From Microbacterium aoyamense (GTDB taxonomy: Bacteria > Actinomycetota > Actinomycetes > Actinomycetales > Microbacteriaceae), in contig NZ_JAKNUT010000006.1 of assembly GCF_023155855.1 (NCBI RefSeq), positions 62,001-126,000 on the forward strand: 64,000 nucleotides of DNA, given 5' to 3'. Position 1 is the first letter of the stretch. The number at the start of each line of letters is the position of its first letter. Below are positions 7,815-17,618 of this stretch, in pieces. The position numbers and the translations under genes are program-made. The notes below the pieces were generated by a model. That model did no database searches. It saw only the letters and a list, made by a program, of their open reading frames with translations, and was not told where the DNA came from.

Positions 7815-8180
7815 ATGGAGGACCTGCTGGGGTGGACGACGATCGCGATCGTGCTGGGCATCCCGATCGTCTTCATCGCTGTGGCGGCCTCGACGCGGCA
7901 TCGGCAGCGCTCCCGCGATCCGCGGGCGACGTCGTCGGGCGGGCTGCTGGGTTTCGACGAGCTGTTCCACCCGACGGCCCACGACGCGCGGCTGCAGTGG
8001 GAGGCGGAGCAGGAGCTCCCCGCGCCTGCTCCGAGCCCGGACCGAGGCCCCGGTGTGATCGAAGAACGCCGACGGATCGTGATCGAGATCGCGGCGGCGA
8101 GCGTGGAACACGCGGCAGCCCGCGGTCCGGACTCTGACTTTCGAAATAGCGCCGGGTCTGGGGTTTCAACCTCGGGTTGA
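7815..8180 (+). CDS. Small single-pass membrane protein, hypothetical
   Basis: 121 aa from the chosen ATG (MEDLLGWTTIAIV). One strong transmembrane helix at about 8-25, then a basic stop-transfer stretch (STRHRQRSRD) and a soluble tail ending in a polar low-complexity sequence. No known domain. An ATG 18 nt upstream (7797) is an alternative start; neither has a clear ribosome-binding site or -10. The 165 bp before it (7650-7814) show no feature. The last 30 codons look weakly coding, so the true 3' end may differ from a functional one. Confidence 0.5.
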   Translation: MEDLLGWTTIAIVLGIPIVFIAVAASTRHRQRSRDPRATSSGGLLGFDELFHPTAHDARLQWEAEQELPAPAPSPDRGPGVIEERRRIVIEIAAASVEHAAARGPDSDFRNSAGSGVSTSG

Positions 8181-8209
8181 ATGTCGGTGGCCCTGGGCAG
8201 AATGGTTGT

Positions 8210-9625
8210 ATGGATGCACTGCTCGACCACCTTGAAGAGGCTGTCGAGCAGACGCGCGCGCACGTGACGGGGGCCCTCGGCGAGGGTCGTGTTCTGACCG
8301 CTTCCGACGAGCAGATCACCCGCGCACTGGCTCTCGCTGCGGAGCTGCAGCGACTCACCGAGGCGGTGCTCGTCGAGGCGACGGGTGAAGTATCGCGCCG
8401 GTCTCAGTCGGCTGCGCGGGATGATCGGCTCACGTCGCGGATGGGCTGTCATGACGTGTCGGAGCTCGTGCAGCGACTGGCCCGGTGCTCCGCGTCGACC
8501 GCGGCCAGGTTGCAGCGGGCGGCGAAGCCGACCATGGCGCGGGTGTCGCTCGCGGGCACGGCGATGCCGGGGATGCTTCCCGCACTGCACGAGACGATGA
8601 TCGACGGGGTCATCGGGCTCGACGGGGTGCTCGCGGTCGCTGGTCCGCTGGCCGAGATGTCGCGGCGGGTGCCGTACGAGAAAGTCCTCGCCGCCGATCA
8701 GGTCATCGCCGCGGTTGCCCGCGGGGAAGGGCCCGACGGCGCGCCGCCCGCTACGGCGGATCTGTTGAAGATCCACGCGACGACGTGGGCGACCTACCTC
8801 GACCAGGATGGCGCCGAACCCCGCGACGAGCGCGCGCTGCGGGTGCGCGGGATCACGCTCGGACGAGAACGCGACGGGGTGGTACCCATCACGGGGAACC
8901 TGATGGTCGAGGTCGCGAAGCAGTTCGAGTCGATCTGTCACGCGATCGGGTCACCGCGCGTCGACCAGGACGGGCCGGTCATGTTTCGCCCGTCGGCGGA
9001 CGTCGAGCCCGACCCGTTGGACTATCGCTCCGACGTGCGCACGCCCGCGCAGAAGCGGCACGATGCGTTCGCGACCGCGCTGTCAGTAGCGGCATCCAGC
9101 CAGCTCCTGCCCACGATCGGCGGCGCCGCACCGACCCTGGTCGTCTCGGTGCGGGAAGAGGATCTGATCGAAGGTCGCGGGTGGGCGCACATCGACGGCG
9201 AACCCGTCGCGCTCGCCGCCTCCGTGCACGCGGGCTGCGCGGGGGTCATCCAACGGATCCTGACCGGTGGGAACGGGCGGATCGTGAAGCTCGGCACCGA
9301 GGAACGCGTCTTCAACCGCCGGCAGCGCCGGGCGATCGCCCTCAGAGACGGCGGCTGCGTCATTCCCGGCTGCGGGGTGCCCGCCGCCTGGTGCGAGATC
9401 CACCACGTCATCGAGTACGCGCACGGCGGGCCGACACACGTCGACAACGGCGTGCTGCTCTGCTGGTACCACCACCGCCACCTCGGCAACCACGGCTGGC
9501 AGATCCGCATGAGCAACGGCGTGCCCGAGGTGAAAGCCCCACCCTGGGCCGACCGCGAACCACGCTGGCGCCCCGCCACCACATCCCCCACGAGACTCCT
9601 CGACAGCATCCCCCGACGAACGTGA
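8210..9625 (+). CDS. DUF222 / HNH endonuclease domain protein (13E12-repeat family)
   Basis: 471 aa. The N-terminal two thirds are the DUF222 domain (DRLTSRMGCHDVSELVQRLA onward, PYEKVLAADQ). The C-terminus is an HNH nuclease domain with zinc-type cysteines and the catalytic core CVIPGC...CEIHHVIEYAHGG...HVDNGVLLCWYHH. The family is multicopy in actinobacteria and considered a selfish or homing-type nuclease, though function is largely untested. ATG at 8210 is preceded by CAGAAT at 8198-8203 with a 6-nt gap, so transcription is probably leaderless. No intron, intein or flanking repeat is seen around it. Confidence 0.9.
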   Translation: MDALLDHLEEAVEQTRAHVTGALGEGRVLTASDEQITRALALAAELQRLTEAVLVEATGEVSRRSQSAARDDRLTSRMGCHDVSELVQRLARCSASTAARLQRAAKPTMARVSLAGTAMPGMLPALHETMIDGVIGLDGVLAVAGPLAEMSRRVPYEKVLAADQVIAAVARGEGPDGAPPATADLLKIHATTWATYLDQDGAEPRDERALRVRGITLGRERDGVVPITGNLMVEVAKQFESICHAIGSPRVDQDGPVMFRPSADVEPDPLDYRSDVRTPAQKRHDAFATALSVAASSQLLPTIGGAAPTLVVSVREEDLIEGRGWAHIDGEPVALAASVHAGCAGVIQRILTGGNGRIVKLGTEERVFNRRQRRAIALRDGGCVIPGCGVPAAWCEIHHVIEYAHGGPTHVDNGVLLCWYHHRHLGNHGWQIRMSNGVPEVKAPPWADREPRWRPATTSPTRLLDSIPRRT

Positions 9626-9683
9626 ACAGACGGTCCCGCAACTCACCGTGATGGCTGGCGGTAAAGCCCACTGGCGCGCGCGG

Positions 9684-11474
9684 TCAGCCGATCTGCTCCG
9701 TGAGCTCGAACCAGCGCTCTTCGACGCCGTCGCGCTCGGCCTCCAGCGTGCCGATCCGCGCCATCTCCACGCCGATACCCGCGTAGTCGGACTGGTCATG
9801 GTCCGCGAGCGCCGTCTTCCCGTCGGCGATCTGCTTCTCGAGCTTCTCGAGCCGTCGTTCGAGCGCCGAAAGTTCCTTCTGCGCCGCGCGCAGGTCGGCT
9901 CCCGACAGACCCGGCGCCGAGACGGCGACAGAAGCCGGCGGCGCCGCCGGTGCATCCCGCTCCCGTGTCCGCAGACGCAGATACTCGTCGACGCCTCCGG
10001 GCAGGTGCCGCAGGTGTCCGCCGAGGATCGCGTACTGCTGATCGGTCACACGCTCGATGAAGTACCGGTCGTGCGAGACGACGAGAAGCGTGCCCGGCCA
10101 CGTGTCGAGCAGGTCCTCCATCGCGGCGAGCATGTCGGTGTCGAGGTCGTTCGTCGGCTCGTCGAGGATGAGCACGTTCGGCTGCTCGAGCAGGATCATG
10201 AGCAGCTGCAGGCGACGCTTCTGGCCGCCCGAGAGGTCCTTGACGGGCGTCGAGAGCTGCGCGTTCGAGAACCCCATGCGCTCGAGCAGCTGGCCCGGGG
10301 TGAGCTCGGCCGCCTTCGACCCGGTGCCGAAGGTGTAGGTCGTGCGCAGCCCGGCGATCACGACCCGCACGGGATCGTTCAGATGGTCTTCGAGCTCGTC
10401 GAGACGCTGGGTGAGCGTCGCCACCTGCACGGTCTTGCCGCGCTTGACGCGACCCGACGTGGGTTCGACGGCGCCCGAGACGAGGCCCAGGAGGGTGGAC
10501 TTCCCGGCGCCGTTGACGCCGAGGATGCCGGTGCGCTCCCCCGGAGCGATACGCCATTCGACGTCCTTCAGCACGGCGCGATCGCCGTACGACACCGACG
10601 TGTCGAGCAGGTCGACGACGTCCTTGCCGAGGCGCGTGACCGCGAGCGACTGGAGTTCGGTCTTGTCGCGGATCTCGGGCACGTCCGCGATGAGCGCGTT
10701 CGCCGCGTCGATGCGGAACTTGGGCTTCGACGTGCGCGCGGGCGCGCCACGGCGCAGCCACGCGAGCTCCTTGCGCGCGAGGTTCTGCCTGCGCGCCTCG
10801 ATCGACGCGGCCTGGCGATCGCGCTCGACGCGCTGCAGGATGTACGCCGCGTATCCGCCCTCGAACGGCTCGACGATGCGGTCGTGCACCTCCCACGTCG
10901 TGTTGCACACCTCGTCGAGGAACCACCGGTCGTGCGTCACGACCAGCAGTCCGCCCTGATTCGCGGGCCAGCGCCGCTTGAGGTGCTCGGCGAGCCACGC
11001 GATCGCCTCGACGTCGAGGTGGTTGGTCGGCTCGTCGAGGAAGACGACGTCCCAGTCGTCGATGAGCAGGTGCGCGAGAGCGACGCGACGACGCTGACCA
11101 CCGCTGAGGCCGGCGATCGGAGCATCCCACGGGATGTCGGACAGCAGTCCCGCGATGACGTCGCGCACGCGCGCCGACCCCGCCCACTCGTGCTGGGGCA
11201 GGTCGCCGACGACAGCTTCGCCGACCGTGCCCTCGTCGCCGATCGTGTCGGCTTGGTCGAGCACACCGACGCGCACGCCGCCGCGGACCGTCACGCGCCC
11301 ACTGTCGGGCTCGAGGCGACCCGCGAGCATCGCGAGAAGGGACGACTTGCCGTCGCCGTTGCGGCCGACGACGCCGATGCGATCGCCCTCGTCGATGCCG
11401 AGGGAGACGCCGTCGAAGACGACGCGCGTGGGGAACTCGAGGTGCAGGGCTTCCGCCCCGAGAAGATGTGCCAT
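9684..11474 (-). CDS. ABC-F family ATPase (ribosome-associated type)
   Basis: 596 aa with two ATP-binding domains and no membrane segments. Walker A motifs are GRNGDGKSS and GVNGAGKST; signature motifs LSGGQRRR and LSGGQKRR; Walker B VVFLDEPTNHLD and VLILDEPTNDLD. A C-terminal coiled coil (about 515-596, LSALERRLEKLEKQIADG) resembles Uup-type members. Such proteins act on ribosomes or antibiotic-stalled complexes. The -10-like TAGCCT lies 9 nt before the ATG, giving at most a 2-3-nt leader. Convergent with the HNH gene, 58-bp gap. Confidence 0.92.
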   Translation of the reverse strand: MAHLLGAEALHLEFPTRVVFDGVSLGIDEGDRIGVVGRNGDGKSSLLAMLAGRLEPDSGRVTVRGGVRVGVLDQADTIGDEGTVGEAVVGDLPQHEWAGSARVRDVIAGLLSDIPWDAPIAGLSGGQRRRVALAHLLIDDWDVVFLDEPTNHLDVEAIAWLAEHLKRRWPANQGGLLVVTHDRWFLDEVCNTTWEVHDRIVEPFEGGYAAYILQRVERDRQAASIEARRQNLARKELAWLRRGAPARTSKPKFRIDAANALIADVPEIRDKTELQSLAVTRLGKDVVDLLDTSVSYGDRAVLKDVEWRIAPGERTGILGVNGAGKSTLLGLVSGAVEPTSGRVKRGKTVQVATLTQRLDELEDHLNDPVRVVIAGLRTTYTFGTGSKAAELTPGQLLERMGFSNAQLSTPVKDLSGGQKRRLQLLMILLEQPNVLILDEPTNDLDTDMLAAMEDLLDTWPGTLLVVSHDRYFIERVTDQQYAILGGHLRHLPGGVDEYLRLRTRERDAPAAPPASVAVSAPGLSGADLRAAQKELSALERRLEKLEKQIADGKTALADHDQSDYAGIGVEMARIGTLEAERDGVEERWFELTEQIG

Positions 11475-11512
11475 GTCCCTACAAGGCTAGGCGAAAGGCT
11501 CAGCGACCCGGA

Positions 11513-12823
11513 TCAGTACCAGATGCTCAAGCGCGGCGGCACGTGCCAGCCGAAGACACGGGATGCCGCGGCGACGTCGGTCGACGTGACTCTGCCCGCG
11601 GCGGCGAGCGTCGCGAGCGACACCCCGCCGAGGTACACGGCCGACAGTTCCTCGACGCCGAGCGCTACCTCGACCGCACCTGCCGGAGCCGCGCCGTCGA
11701 GCGGGACCACCGAACCGCTGCCCGCGGCATCCACCGTCAGCAGCCACCGGCCCTGCGCGAAGCCGAGCGAGTCGGTCACGTCGAGCGCGAGCACGCCCGA
11801 GGCGCCGAATGTGCGGGCTTCGAGCGCAACCGGCACATCCAGGATGCGCACGTACTGGTGATCGGTCACCGTCACCGTCGCGGCGCGCTGGTCGGCGATC
11901 ATCCACAGCAGCGGCTCGGCGACCGACTGGAGGATCGCGTTCACCTCGCCGATGAGGTCGAGCTCGAGCAGGAACCGCCACAGTGCCGCGTACGCGTCGT
12001 CGGTCTCGGCGACGAGGTACGAGACGGTCACGGTCGACTTCGTGAAGTCCTCGTCGTTCTCGCGCACGCGATAGACCGCGACGCCGCGCGCGACACCGTC
12101 GACATCGGCGTATCGGATCGCGCGCCGCGCTCCGGGGTTCTCGGAGTCGGGGCGCGTGCCGGCGAAGCCGTCCCACCACGCCGGGTCGAGCTCGATCTCG
12201 CCGGCGTACCGGTCACGCGTGCGGGGATGCACCTGCTCCAGGAGTTCGCGCGCGGCCTCGCGAGGCACGAAATCGATGCGCCCGCCCGGGCGCGGTCCGA
12301 TCCACCCGGCGCGCTTCGTCTCGATCTTCCACGTGGCCGCGGCAGCCGCCGGAGCGAAGCCGTAGCGCCCGTAGAGCGTCGACTCGCTGACAGTCAGCAT
12401 CGCCATGGGGACGCCCGCGGCCGCGGCGGCGCGCAGCTCGCCCTCGAGCATCGCGCGCGCGACGCCCCGGCGGCGGTGCGTCGGTGCGACCGTGACGGCC
12501 GAGATCGCACAGGACGGGATGCTCGAACCGCCGGGCACCGTCAGGCCGGCGATCCACGAGGCGATCGATGCGACGGGCAGATCGGCCATCGGCCCGGAAG
12601 CGTCGTACACACCCGTCGTGCGCCGATACCCGCTGCGCTCGCGAATGGCGGCGATCTGCTCATCCGTGTGCTCCGACCCGAGGAACCCGCGAGCGACGGC
12701 CTGCAGCCATCGCGCGTAGTCGTCGGACGCCACGTCGACGAGCCGGTAGTCGAGCCCGCGGTCTGCGAGACGCGACCGGGAGGTCTCGTCGACGGGCGCG
12801 GTGCGGAAGGCGTCGGAGCTCAT
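11513..12823 (-). CDS. Eis-like GNAT N-acetyltransferase
   Basis: 436 aa. Two-GNAT-plus-SCP2 architecture of the Eis family. Acetyl-CoA binding loop VTVAPTHRRRGVARAML (GNAT motif A), catalytic acid region LYGRYGFAPA, and an SCP2-like C-terminal domain ending LSIWY, so the carboxy-terminus that acts as base in Eis is retained. Mycobacterial Eis multi-acetylates aminoglycosides and protein lysines; substrate here is unknown. TAGGCT lies 6 nt before the ATG, so it has its own leaderless promoter. Confidence 0.87.
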   Translation of the reverse strand: MSSDAFRTAPVDETSRSRLADRGLDYRLVDVASDDYARWLQAVARGFLGSEHTDEQIAAIRERSGYRRTTGVYDASGPMADLPVASIASWIAGLTVPGGSSIPSCAISAVTVAPTHRRRGVARAMLEGELRAAAAAGVPMAMLTVSESTLYGRYGFAPAAAAATWKIETKRAGWIGPRPGGRIDFVPREAARELLEQVHPRTRDRYAGEIELDPAWWDGFAGTRPDSENPGARRAIRYADVDGVARGVAVYRVRENDEDFTKSTVTVSYLVAETDDAYAALWRFLLELDLIGEVNAILQSVAEPLLWMIADQRAATVTVTDHQYVRILDVPVALEARTFGASGVLALDVTDSLGFAQGRWLLTVDAAGSGSVVPLDGAAPAGAVEVALGVEELSAVYLGGVSLATLAAAGRVTSTDVAAASRVFGWHVPPRLSIWY

Positions 12824-12875
12824 GGCGAAAGCCTACGGAAGCGAGCCGACACCGGCATCCGTGTTCACGCGTGGA

Positions 12876-13808
12876 TCATGACGTCAGGATGCGGGCGCCC
12901 GCAACGGGTCCGTGCACATGCAGCGCCTCGTACCCCTCCGCGGACAGCGTCACCTGCAGATCGAGGGCCGACTCGGGGTCCGCCGCGAGGAACGCGATCG
13001 TCGGGCCCGAGCCCGACACGATCCCGGCGAGCGCCGACGGACGGGCGTCGCCGCGCTCGAGCAGCTCGCGCAGATCTGGTCGCATCGACAGCGCGGCCGT
13101 CTGCAGATCGTTGCGCAGCGCCTCGGCGAGCCTCACGGGATCCCCCGCGCGCAGAGCGTGCAGCACGCCCGGGTCGACGTCGGGCGTGCTGCCGACGGGA
13201 CGGATGTCGTGATGCGAACGCAGCTCGTCGAGATGCGCGTACACGGCGGGCGTCGAGAGCCCCTCGTCGGACGGCACGATGACCCAGTCGAAGCGCCCCT
13301 TCGCGAGCGCGGGGCTCAGCTGATCGCCGCGGCCCGTGCCGATCGCCGTCCCGCCCAGGAGCGCGAACGGCACGTCGGCGCCCAGCCGCGCCGCGAGGCG
13401 ATGCAGCTCGGCCGAGCCGAGCTCGGTGCCCCACAGCGCATCGCACGCGACGAGCGCCGCCGCGGCATCCGCGGACCCTCCGCCCATACCGCCCGCGACG
13501 GGCACGTGCTTGACGATGTCGAGGTGCACCCCGCCCGGGTAGCCCGCCTTCTTCGCGACGAGCCGTGCCGCGCGCAGCGCGAGATTGCGGTCGTCGGCCG
13601 GCACGCCGGACACATCGACCGTGCCCGACACCGCGATCGTGAAGTCGTCGGAGTGGGTCGCCCACACGTCCTCGTACAGCGACACGGCCTGGTAGGCCGA
13701 AGCGACATCGTGGTACCCGTCATCCTGAACCCCGCCCACCTCGAAGAAGAGATTGAGCTTTCCGGGCGCGCGCACGTGCACGCGAGAGGCGACGAGTGGC
13801 TGACTCAC
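12876..13808 (-). CDS. ispE: 4-diphosphocytidyl-2-C-methyl-D-erythritol kinase
   Basis: 310 aa, GHMP kinase of the MEP isoprenoid pathway. N-terminal [15 protein letters not shown] and the ATP loop [17 protein letters not shown] are diagnostic; the C-terminal [11 protein letters not shown] completes the fold. The GTG at 13808 overlaps the stop of the aldo/keto reductase by 4 nt (GTGA), so it is translated from that operon. In most actinobacteria ispE directly follows rsmA; here rsmA is 3.8 kb away with other genes between. Confidence 0.95.
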   Translation of the reverse strand: MSQPLVASRVHVRAPGKLNLFFEVGGVQDDGYHDVASAYQAVSLYEDVWATHSDDFTIAVSGTVDVSGVPADDRNLALRAARLVAKKAGYPGGVHLDIVKHVPVAGGMGGGSADAAAALVACDALWGTELGSAELHRLAARLGADVPFALLGGTAIGTGRGDQLSPALAKGRFDWVIVPSDEGLSTPAVYAHLDELRSHHDIRPVGSTPDVDPGVLHALRAGDPVRLAEALRNDLQTAALSMRPDLRELLERGDARPSALAGIVSGSGPTIAFLAADPESALDLQVTLSAEGYEALHVHGPVAGARILTS

Positions 13809-14872
13809 TGCTGCGCCGACTCCGCCCAGAGGTCGACGTCGATGCCGTCCGAGAGGGCGTCGATGCGCTCGAGCTCCTCGGTCGTGAATGCCGGCCCGTC
13901 GAGCGCGGCGATGTTCTCGTCGAGCTGCTCCGTGCGGGACGCCCCGATGAGAGCGGACGTGACCACCGGGTCGCGCAGGACCCACTGGATCGCCAGCTGA
14001 GCGAGCGACTGGCCGCGCTCCTTCGCGATGACATCGAGGCCGCGGAGGGTCGCCAGGCCCTTCTCGGACAGCGCCTCCTGCGGCAGCGAGGAGCGCTTCT
14101 GTGCGCGCGACGCCGTGCCGTCGCCGAGGTACTTGTCGGTGAGCAGGCCCTGCGCGAGCGGCGTGAAGGCGATCGCGCCGAGGCCCTCCTGCTTCAGCAC
14201 CCCCGTGAGGCCGTCTTCGACCCAGCGGTTGAGGATCGAGTACGCGGGCTGATGGATGACGAGGGGCGTGCCCAGGCTGCGCGCGATCGCTGCGGCCTCG
14301 GCCGTGCGCTCGGCCGAATACGACGAGATGCCGACGTAGAGCGCCTTGCCCTGCCGAACGAGCGTGTCGAGAGCCCCGATGGTCTCCTCGACCGGGGCGA
14401 CGGGGTCGAACCGGTGCGAGTAGAAGATGTCGACGTACTCGAGCCCCATGCGCTGCAGCGACTGCTCGGCGCTCGAGAGGACGTACTTGCGCGAACCGAA
14501 CTCGCCGTACGGGCCGGGCCACATGTCCCACCCCGCCTTCGACGAGATGACGAGCTCGTCGCGGTACGGGCGGAAGTCCTCGGCGAAGATGCGTCCGAAG
14601 TTCTTCTCGGCCGAGCCGTAGGGCGGGCCGTAGTTGTTGGCGAGGTCGAAGTGCGTGATGCCCTTGTCGAACGCATGGCGCAGGAGCGCGCGCTGGCTGT
14701 CGATCGGGAAGTTGTCACCGAAGTTCCACCAGAGGCCCAGCGACAGAGGCGGCAGATGGAGACCGGATGCCCCGACCTGGCGATACTCCGCGATGCGATA
14801 GCGGTCCTCAGCGGCCACGTACGGGCGGTGGGTGTCGGGCATGTCGGTACGGAACCGGGGCGCATCGCTCAT
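13805..14872 (-). CDS. Aldo/keto reductase, YghZ (L-glyceraldehyde-3-phosphate reductase)-like
   Basis: 355 aa (beta/alpha)8 NADPH-dependent reductase. The catalytic tetrad is complete: Asp76 (HFDLANN), Tyr81, Lys112 ([13 protein letters not shown]) and His153 (YSHRFDP). The [14 protein letters not shown] stretch and the C-terminal [15 protein letters not shown] are typical of the YghZ/AKR14 group. TAGCGT (14879-14884) is 6 nt before the ATG, a leaderless start. First gene of an operon with ispE, which is unusual company for this family. Confidence 0.9.
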   Translation of the reverse strand: MSDAPRFRTDMPDTHRPYVAAEDRYRIAEYRQVGASGLHLPPLSLGLWWNFGDNFPIDSQRALLRHAFDKGITHFDLANNYGPPYGSAEKNFGRIFAEDFRPYRDELVISSKAGWDMWPGPYGEFGSRKYVLSSAEQSLQRMGLEYVDIFYSHRFDPVAPVEETIGALDTLVRQGKALYVGISSYSAERTAEAAAIARSLGTPLVIHQPAYSILNRWVEDGLTGVLKQEGLGAIAFTPLAQGLLTDKYLGDGTASRAQKRSSLPQEALSEKGLATLRGLDVIAKERGQSLAQLAIQWVLRDPVVTSALIGASRTEQLDENIAALDGPAFTTEELERIDALSDGIDVDLWAESAQQ

Positions 14873-14878
14873 GCGTCC

Positions 14879-14995
14879 ACGCTAGCGCGCACGCCGGGTG
14901 CCGCGCAGGCCGGAGTGCCGCCGCGACTGCACGGGCTGAAGGCGGTGTCAAGGGTCGCCGAACGAAACCTCCGGGAAACGATGATCGCCTAGTGT
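14879..14995. promoter_or_regulatory. Divergent promoters between aldo/keto reductase and Stealth gene
   Basis: Leftward: TAGCGT at 14884-14879, 6 nt from the ATG at 14872 (leaderless). Rightward: TAGTGT at 14990-14995, which would start transcription near 15002 and leave a 60-nt leader ending in a strong GAGGAGGA ribosome-binding site for the gene at 15062. No convincing -35 boxes. Inferred by position only. Confidence 0.5.
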
Positions 14996-15061
14996 GACGT
15001 GACCGGAGCCCCCGCCGGCAGAGCCAACGCTCGCGCCACAAGGCATCCGCCGAGGAGGAAC

Positions 15062-16648
15062 ATGTCGACGATCGCCGCGCTGCCCGCGTCCGGACCCAGC
15101 TGGACGGATCTGCTGCTGCGCGCCGACACGGTCCTGGACGACGGCGTCATCCATCTCGTCCACGACACGGTGACGCCCGACGAGGCACGCACGGCGGATC
15201 TGCTGCTCGTGGCGGATGCGCTCGAGAGCGCGGGCATCGCCGTGACTCTCGTGCGGAACGACGCTCGCCTCGACGCGCTCGCGGTCGACGTCGCACAGCG
15301 TCGTCTCGCGATGGCGGCCCTCGCCGCGCTCGGCGAGCACGAGCCGGTCTACGTCAAAGCCAAGCGGCGCCCGCCCGTGCCCGCGCCGGAAGCACCGGAG
15401 CCGGGCGCCGACCCGACGGCGCTGCGGGTGTACCGCCCGCGCGTGAGCCGCAGCGGGACCCTGCGCTACGGCTCATCGACCGGCGCGCGTCTGGAGTTCT
15501 GGCGTTTCGGGGAACAGCTCGTCGAGGCACCCGCCGACAACGCTCTGATGAGGCGCCGGACGGCGACCGCCGATCTCGCGTGGACGCGCGTGGAGCGCCA
15601 TGGGCGCTCATGGCGCACGATCGCGGGCATGTTCGACCCGCAGCCGCACGAGTTCACCGAGCCCGTCGACCTCGTCTTCTCGTGGGTCGACGGCTCGTCG
15701 AGCGACTTCCAGCGTCAGCGGGCGGCCCAGCTCGAACAGTACGTCGTGGGCGAGGGGGATGCCGGACCCGCCCGGTATCGGCACGTCGACGAACTGCGCT
15801 ACGCGCTGCGCAGCGTGCACCTGCACGCGCCGTGGGTCAGGCGCATCTTCATCGCGACCGATTCGCCCGCGCCGTCGTGGCTGCTCGACCATCCGAAGGT
15901 CACGATCGTGCGCAGCGAGGAGTTCTTCGCCGACACCTCGACGCTGCCCACGCACAACTCGCACGCCGTCGAAGCGCAGCTGCACCGCATTCCCGGGCTC
16001 GCCGAGCACTTCATCTATTCGAACGACGACATGTTCTTCGGGCGTGCCGTCGACCCCGAGCTCTTCTTCACGCCGTCGGGCATCACGAAGTTCGTCGAGA
16101 GCGGGGTCCGCATCGGCGTCGGCGACACGACGCCTGCCAGGAGCGGCCACGACAACGGCCTCCGGGTGAACCGTGCGCTCCTGCGCGAGCGGTTCGGACG
16201 AACGATCGCACGCGATCTCGAGCACTGCGCGACACCGCTGCGGCGCAGCGTCATGGCCGAGCTCGAGCAGACGTTCCCCGACGACTTCGCGCGGACCGCG
16301 GCATCCCGCTTCCGCTCGTCGACCGACATCTCGGTGACCAACAGCCTCTACCACTACTACGCCGTGATGACGGGCCGCGCGGTCGCCACGAGAGAGCCGC
16401 GCACGCGCTACGTGCAGACCACGATGACGTCGGGGCTGCGGAAGATGGCACGGATCGCAGCACGCCCCGACGTCGACATGTTCTGCCTCAACGACGGCGG
16501 CGAGACCGAGGTGCCCGAGACCGTGCGCGTGCGCACGCTGCGCGACACCCTCGAGCGCATGTTCCCCGTCCGCGCCCCGTGGGAGCGCGACGAGGTCAGC
16601 GAAGCACAGCGATCGGCGCGGTCGGCGCATCCCGCCGGTCGGCGCTGA
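15062..16648 (+). CDS. Stealth-family sugar-phosphate transferase
   Basis: 528 aa. Stealth proteins are hexose- or sugar-phosphate transferases in capsule and cell-wall polysaccharide synthesis. Conserved regions in order: CR1 [12 protein letters not shown] (202-213), CR2 [15 protein letters not shown] with RRIFIATD (238-267), CR3 [19 protein letters not shown] and [13 protein letters not shown] (295-328), and CR4 toward the C-terminus (NDGG). The ATG at 15062 is chosen for its GAGGAGGA site. No other polysaccharide genes are nearby. Its 3' end overlaps the convergent metallophosphoesterase by 53 nt. Confidence 0.88.
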   Translation: MSTIAALPASGPSWTDLLLRADTVLDDGVIHLVHDTVTPDEARTADLLLVADALESAGIAVTLVRNDARLDALAVDVAQRRLAMAALAALGEHEPVYVKAKRRPPVPAPEAPEPGADPTALRVYRPRVSRSGTLRYGSSTGARLEFWRFGEQLVEAPADNALMRRRTATADLAWTRVERHGRSWRTIAGMFDPQPHEFTEPVDLVFSWVDGSSSDFQRQRAAQLEQYVVGEGDAGPARYRHVDELRYALRSVHLHAPWVRRIFIATDSPAPSWLLDHPKVTIVRSEEFFADTSTLPTHNSHAVEAQLHRIPGLAEHFIYSNDDMFFGRAVDPELFFTPSGITKFVESGVRIGVGDTTPARSGHDNGLRVNRALLRERFGRTIARDLEHCATPLRRSVMAELEQTFPDDFARTAASRFRSSTDISVTNSLYHYYAVMTGRAVATREPRTRYVQTTMTSGLRKMARIAARPDVDMFCLNDGGETEVPETVRVRTLRDTLERMFPVRAPWERDEVSEAQRSARSAHPAGRR

Positions 16649-17513
16649 ACGGAGCGATGCCGGCCGCCTCGAGGCGGCGACGCGCTTCGTCGGCGTCGAT
16701 GTGCTCGAGGACGTTCGGCGCATCCACGGGAACGACCGAGTGGACGATCGTGTCGTCGTACACGTGGATGAGGTTGAAGGCGTGCGCGCCGTCCTGCGGT
16801 CGGGTACCGCCGACGGGCACCGTGAGGTCCTGCGCGTAGCAGGTGGACGAGGCGACCGAGACCGGGATGCCGGCGAACGACGCGAACGTCGAATAGTGCA
16901 GGTGGCCCGCGATGATCGCCCGCACATCGGTGCCCCGCAGGACTGCGGCGAGCCGCCGCTGGTCGCGCAGCTCGACGCTGGCTGCGAGCGGTAGGACGGC
17001 GGGCACGGGCGGGTGGTGCATCGCGAGGATCGTGCCGAGGGGTGCGGGCGTCTCCAGGATGCCGGCGAGCCACGCGAGCTGGGCATCCGAGACCTCGCCG
17101 TGGTGATGGCCGGGGACGCTGGTGTCGAGAGTGACGATGCGGAGGCCGTCGAGTTCGTCCACGCGGTCGATCGGGTCGACCTCGGGTGACGCGTCGAGCA
17201 GGTGCGTCCGGAACTGCGCGCGATCGTCGTGATTGCCCATGACCCAGAGGACCCGCGCGCCGAGGGCGGCCGCGAACGGCTCGACGAGAGTGCGCAGATC
17301 GCGGTACGCCTGGGCCTCGCCGAGGTCGGTGAGATCCCCCGTCACCACGATCGCGTCCGGGCGCACACCGCTGTCGACGATGACGTCGAGCGTGCGCGCC
17401 AGACGAGCGGTGCCGTCGACGGAGTCGAAGAGCTGCGGGCCGGGTGCTCGCAGATGGGTGTCGCTGAGGTGGAGCAGAACCCGCTCGGGGGCGGGATACT
17501 CTGCGGGGCGCAT
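16596..17513 (-). CDS. Metallophosphoesterase (CpdA/Rv0805-like)
   Basis: 305 aa calcineurin-like phosphoesterase. All metal-ligand motifs are visible: SDTH (17-20), GDLTD (59-63), GNHD (93-96), AMHHPP (about 165) and GHLHYS (about 206). The HHPP/GHLH pattern is that of class III cyclic-nucleotide phosphodiesterases, but 2',3'-cyclic or other phosphoesters are equally possible. Start has GAGGAG ribosome-binding sequence. Faces and overlaps the Stealth gene at the 3' end. Confidence 0.88.
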   Translation of the reverse strand: MRPAEYPAPERVLLHLSDTHLRAPGPQLFDSVDGTARLARTLDVIVDSGVRPDAIVVTGDLTDLGEAQAYRDLRTLVEPFAAALGARVLWVMGNHDDRAQFRTHLLDASPEVDPIDRVDELDGLRIVTLDTSVPGHHHGEVSDAQLAWLAGILETPAPLGTILAMHHPPVPAVLPLAASVELRDQRRLAAVLRGTDVRAIIAGHLHYSTFASFAGIPVSVASSTCYAQDLTVPVGGTRPQDGAHAFNLIHVYDDTIVHSVVPVDAPNVLEHIDADEARRRLEAAGIAPFSADRRDAPTAPIAVLR

Positions 17514-17618
17514 GACGTCACTCCTCGCCCCGTGGTCGGCGAGGCTCGCGGAAATGTTACAGGCATGTTTCGTGATCTGTGGATCACGGCGCGGTGAACG
17601 TTGGGCGAACGGGTCCTG

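Noticed and set aside
8210..9625. Mobile element around the DUF222/HNH gene
   Set aside because: No terminal repeats, target-site duplication, integrase or intron boundary could be seen.
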